From contig NZ_JAFLRK010000002.1 of the NCBI RefSeq assembly GCF_017315735.1, forward strand, positions 62,001-126,000: 64,000 nucleotides of DNA, read 5' to 3'. This stretch comes from Paracoccus shandongensis (GTDB lineage: Bacteria > Pseudomonadota > Alphaproteobacteria > Rhodobacterales > Rhodobacteraceae). A model generated the notes under the pieces. The model did no database searches. It was not told the DNA's origin and saw only the letters and a program-made list of their open reading frames with translations. Of this stretch, positions 61,630-64,000 are shown piece after piece. The position numbers and the translations under genes were made by a program. How positions within the stretch are numbered: the stretch's first letter is position 1; each line of letters begins with the position of its first letter.

Positions 61630-61735
61630 GGGGGCCAGCCCCCGCTCGGGCCTGCCGGCCCCTTCTTCGCTGAAAAAGGTCCACTGGACCTTTTTCCGGG
61701 CGCTTCGAAGCCCGCAGGATATTGAGGCCAAGATG
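61630..61735 (+). repeat. Compound intergenic repeat, copy 8, after the methyltransferase gene
   Basis: A GC hairpin GGGGGCCAGCCCCC at the start and CGGGCGCTTCGAAGCCCG near the end, then AGGATATTGAGGCCAAGATGAAAGAG. It follows the stop by three bases on the same strand. The tail is degraded (AAGATGAAAG for GAAGAAG). A perfect hairpin with A and T runs lies inside it. Confidence 0.7.
61673..61695. terminator. Bidirectional intrinsic terminator
   Basis: AAAAAGGTCCA and TGGACCTTTTT are perfect arms around a single base. T runs are present on both strands, serving the methyltransferase gene and the convergent dcd. Confidence 0.88.
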
Positions 61736-61742
61736 AAAGAGC

Positions 61743-62810
61743 TTAGCGGAACTGCTTGGCGAGCTTCAGGCCCTGGCCCTGGTAGTTCGACCTGATCCCC
61801 GCGCCGTAAAGCCGGTCGGGGCGGGCGGCCATGCGTTCATAGACCAGGCGGCCCACGACCTGGCCGTGTTCGAGGACAAAGGGGGCTTCGTGGCAGCGGA
61901 CCTCCAGCACGCCGCGCGCGCCGGTGCCTGCGGTGCCGATGCCGAAGCCCGGGTCGAAGAAGCCCGCGTAATGGACGCGGAATTCGCCCACCATCGCCAG
62001 ATAGGGCGCCATTTCCGCTGCATAGTCCGCCGGGATCGCCACCGATTCGCGGCTGACGAGGATATAGAACGCACCCGGATCCAGGATCAGGCGGCCCTCG
62101 GTCGTGCGCAGTTCGTCCCAGAAGTCGCGCGCGTCATAGGCGCCGATCCGGTCCAGGTCGATCACCCCGCTGTGGGGTCGGGCGCGATAGCCGACCAGAT
62201 CGTCCCCCGCCGGTTTCAGATCGACCGAGAAGCCAAGGCCGTTGTCGATCAGGGCCGGGCCGCCCACCAGGGGCTCGCGGGCGTTCAGGTCGCGCAGTTC
62301 CTCGTCCGACAGCACCGCCTGGCCGCGCCGCAGCCGCAGCTGGTTCAGGCGCATTCCGGGGCGCACCAGAACGGAAAAGCTGCGCGGGCAGATCTCGGCA
62401 TAGAGGGGGCCGTCATAGCCTTCGGGCAGGCGGTCGAACTCGGTGCCGCCGTCGGCCACCAGCCGGGTCAGAAGGTCCAGCCGGCCGGTCGAGGATTTCG
62501 CATTGGCCACGGCCGTCAGCCCGGCGGGCAGGGACAGGCGTTCCATCAGCGGGACCAGATACACGCAACCGCGTTCCAGCACCGCGCCCCCTGTCAGGTC
62601 CATCTGGTGCATCTGCAAATCGGCCAGCCGGTCCATCACCCGTTGCCCGCGCCCGGCCAGGAAGCTGGCGCGCAGGCGATAGGCTACAGTCCCAAGCCGC
62701 AGGTCCAGGCTGGCGGGCTGGATCTGTTCCGGGATGATCGCGGGGACGGCGGAGATCGCGCCGGTTTCGATCAGGTCGCGGATGCCGCTGTCGGGAAGAA
62801 CGCCGTTCAT
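61743..62810 (-). CDS. dcd: Double-length 2'-deoxycytidine 5'-triphosphate deaminase
   Basis: Converts dCTP to dUTP for thymidylate synthesis. At 355 residues it is about twice the ~190-residue E. coli enzyme and belongs to the long Dcd group of alphaproteobacteria, probably two dUTPase-like folds in one chain. Visible blocks are IQPASLDLRLGTVAYRL, ANAKSSTGRLDLLTRLV (the catalytic-type motif) and, in the second half, SGVIDLDRIGAY and AGFFDPGFG. ATG 62810. tRNA-Pro lies upstream on the same strand. Confidence 0.92.
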   Translation of the reverse strand: MNGVLPDSGIRDLIETGAISAVPAIIPEQIQPASLDLRLGTVAYRLRASFLAGRGQRVMDRLADLQMHQMDLTGGAVLERGCVYLVPLMERLSLPAGLTAVANAKSSTGRLDLLTRLVADGGTEFDRLPEGYDGPLYAEICPRSFSVLVRPGMRLNQLRLRRGQAVLSDEELRDLNAREPLVGGPALIDNGLGFSVDLKPAGDDLVGYRARPHSGVIDLDRIGAYDARDFWDELRTTEGRLILDPGAFYILVSRESVAIPADYAAEMAPYLAMVGEFRVHYAGFFDPGFGIGTAGTGARGVLEVRCHEAPFVLEHGQVVGRLVYERMAARPDRLYGAGIRSNYQGQGLKLAKQFR

Positions 62811-62828
62811 GCCGGTCCTTTTGATGCG

Positions 62829-62862
62829 AAAACGCCCACCCCCGCAAAGGGATGGGCGTTTT
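62829..62862 (-). terminator. Intrinsic terminator after tRNA-Pro
   Basis: Stem AAAACGCCCA/TGGGCGTTTT with a T run on the minus strand, five bases after the tRNA 3' end and just before dcd. Confidence 0.82.
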
Positions 62863-62867
62863 CGGAA

Positions 62868-62945
62868 TGGTCGGGCCGGCGAGATTCGAACTCGCGGCCT
62901 TCCGCCCCCCAGACGGACGCGCTAACCAGACTGCGCCACGGCCCG
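62868..62945 (-). tRNA. tRNA-Pro (anticodon GGG)
   Basis: Cloverleaf on the minus strand: acceptor CGGGCCG/CGGCCCG, anticodon stem TCCGT/GCGGA with loop CTGGGGG (anticodon GGG), T stem GCGAG/CTCGC with TTCGAAT, discriminator A and encoded CCA. It reads CCC and CCU codons. It has its own terminator downstream. Confidence 0.95.
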
Positions 62946-63024
62946 ACGCGCACCGTATAGAGCGATCCGGCAGGCCTGCACAAGGGCCCCGACGCGGAAA
63001 TCTGCGAGCTTGTTGCAGGAGATG

Positions 63025-63579
63025 TCAGCAAATCCGTGCCAGCGCGTCGCGCAGCCGCGACAGCGTCGCCCGTTGCTGCGGCGCGGCGGCGTCCGAAGGG
63101 CGAAGATCGCGCAAACGGGCGTTCAGCGCGACCACATCGGCCAGCCATCCCGACAAGGGCGCCTTGGCCGATGCCGTGGGGCGGCGGCGGTGGCGCGACC
63201 GGGGGCCGTGGGCGGACAGCTCCTCGGCCTCGTCCTGGGAGATGTCCGGGATCTCGGGGTCGGGCAGGGGGTCGGTTACATCGTCGATGTCGGCAAGGCC
63301 GGCCAGCCGCGCCTGCCCACGTTCGCGCACGGTAGCGCCCCGGTCACGGGCCAGAAGCTTCTTGGCGCCCCGGATCGTCAGCCCCTCGTCGCGCAGCACG
63401 GTGCAAAGGCCAGCGGCCAGCCGCACGTCATCGGGGCGGTAATAGCGCCGCCCGTCGGGGCGCTTCATCGGCTTCAGCAGCGGAAACTGCGTTTCCCAAT
63501 AGCGCAGGACATGGGGTGCGACGCCCAGAAGGGTTGCGACCTCGCCAATCGATCGGAATGCGTCTGCGCCTTTCGTCAT
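63025..63579 (-). CDS. MerR-family transcriptional regulator
   Basis: A 184-residue regulator with an N-terminal winged helix (FRSIGEVATLLGVAPHVLRY, WETQFPLLKPMKRPDGRRYY, RPDDVRLAAGL). The C-terminal part is acidic in the middle and basic near the end, without the cysteine pattern of metal-sensing MerR proteins. It lies 17 bases after ihfA, the usual alphaproteobacterial order. The effector is unknown. Confidence 0.92.
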   Translation of the reverse strand: MTKGADAFRSIGEVATLLGVAPHVLRYWETQFPLLKPMKRPDGRRYYRPDDVRLAAGLCTVLRDEGLTIRGAKKLLARDRGATVRERGQARLAGLADIDDVTDPLPDPEIPDISQDEAEELSAHGPRSRHRRRPTASAKAPLSGWLADVVALNARLRDLRPSDAAAPQQRATLSRLRDALARIC

Positions 63580-63596
63580 TCAGTCCGAACCGCCCC

Positions 63597-63899
63597 TCAG
63601 CCCTTGTTCCCGGCCGCCACGCGGTCCTTCATCAGATGCGAAGGACGGAAGGACAGCACCCGCCGGGGGGTGATCGGCACCTCCTCTCCGGTCTTGGGGT
63701 TGCGGCCGATGCGTTCGTTCTTGTCGCGCAGGCTGAAGGTGCCAAAGGACGAGATCTTCACCTGCTCGCCCCGGACCAGCGCGTTGGAAATATGTTCAAG
63801 CACCGATTCGACCAGCTGGGCGGATTCGTGACGCGACAGGCCAACGTCCCGAAAGACGGCCTCTGCGAGATCCATCCGAGTCAGCGTCTTGTCACTCAT
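63597..63899 (-). CDS. ihfA: Integration host factor subunit alpha
   Basis: A 100-residue DNA-bending protein that pairs with IhfB. Opens [19 protein letters not shown], with the DNA-binding arm [20 protein letters not shown] and the Pro that intercalates DNA. The specific IHF-alpha rather than HU identity follows from the family-like [15 protein letters not shown] and [17 protein letters not shown] 63899 has AGGGGAAAAGTC upstream. merR follows. Confidence 0.96.
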   Translation of the reverse strand: MSDKTLTRMDLAEAVFRDVGLSRHESAQLVESVLEHISNALVRGEQVKISSFGTFSLRDKNERIGRNPKTGEEVPITPRRVLSFRPSHLMKDRVAAGNKG

Positions 63900-64000
63900 G
63901 ACTTTTCCCCTTTGATTTCACAAGGATGGTGGCAATTCTTCCGCCTGTCAACGAGAAGCGCGCCTTTTCGTTCCGGCGGGAAAGGGGTGGGCGTTGCAAA
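63900..64000. other. Upstream region of ihfA to the window edge
   Basis: About 100 bases with the ihfA ribosome site (AGGGGAAAAG on the minus strand) next to the start. The GC-poorer stretch near 63915-63945 could hold a promoter, but I see no confident one. Confidence 0.3.

Overview
The window is an ordinary, densely coded chromosomal stretch of a GC-rich alphaproteobacterium, most likely a Paracoccus-like member of the Rhodobacteraceae. The evidence is gene content: a COQ9-family ubiquinone protein, a DUF1013/TrcR-type regulator, a DUF1674 (SDHAF4-like) protein, a DciA/DUF721 protein, a double-length dCTP deaminase, a VPLPA-CTERM protein and an IHF-alpha/MerR/tRNA-Pro block. Base composition looks like roughly two thirds G+C by eye. 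About 68 protein genes and one tRNA are supported. I see no rRNA, CRISPR array, insertion sequence or prophage.

Layout. 1-8.1 kb: purH (cut by the window edge), rsmB, sdhAF4-like, amidase, dapC-like aminotransferase, ftsK. 8.2-12.4 kb: DUF2189 membrane protein, a degenerate DUF2268 protein, then a tight leftward operon (thioredoxin/TPR, Lon-N, Trm112, rhomboid). 12.4-20 kb: VPLPA-CTERM protein, xthA, MFS transporter, glutathionyl-hydroquinone reductase, a MazE/MazF-type toxin-antitoxin pair, an OmpR-type regulator, ribA and an L,D-transpeptidase. 20-29 kb: alkB, mutY, dciA, dsbA, mscL, ald with a divergent Lrp regulator, esterase, rpsU, COQ9, quinone oxidoreductase. 29-40.6 kb: CYTH/CHAD protein, RNase T2, TrcR-like regulator, gabD, P1 peptidase, K+ channel, smpB, sseA, aromatic aminotransferase, comEC. 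40.7-50.8 kb: gltX, gltA, SDR, pepP, UPF0173 hydrolase, recJ, glpX, bolA, J-domain protein. 50.9-64 kb: lnt, DEAD-box helicase, argS-SPOR-nagZ-scpA-scpB run, RNA methyltransferase, dcd, tRNA-Pro, merR, ihfA.

Most genes are housekeeping: translation and RNA modification (rsmB, gltX, argS, rpsU, smpB, THUMP methyltransferase), chromosome segregation and repair (ftsK, scpAB, mutY, recJ, xthA, dciA), envelope (lnt, nagZ, SPOR, dsbA, mscL) and central metabolism (gltA, glpX, gabD, ald). Accessory functions are alkane oxidation (alkB), hydroquinone-conjugate reduction, the toxin-antitoxin pair and the VPLPA-CTERM surface protein.

The most interesting signals lie outside the genes. First, at least eight copies of a compound intergenic element (GC hairpin, then GGATATTT, then usually GAAGAAG) sit mostly just after stop codons. 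Second, a perfect 34-bp palindrome contains the Shine-Dalgarno sequence of the antitoxin gene. Third, an orphan terminator on the + strand near 34.3 kb has no gene in front of it. I found no clearly new multi-gene system.
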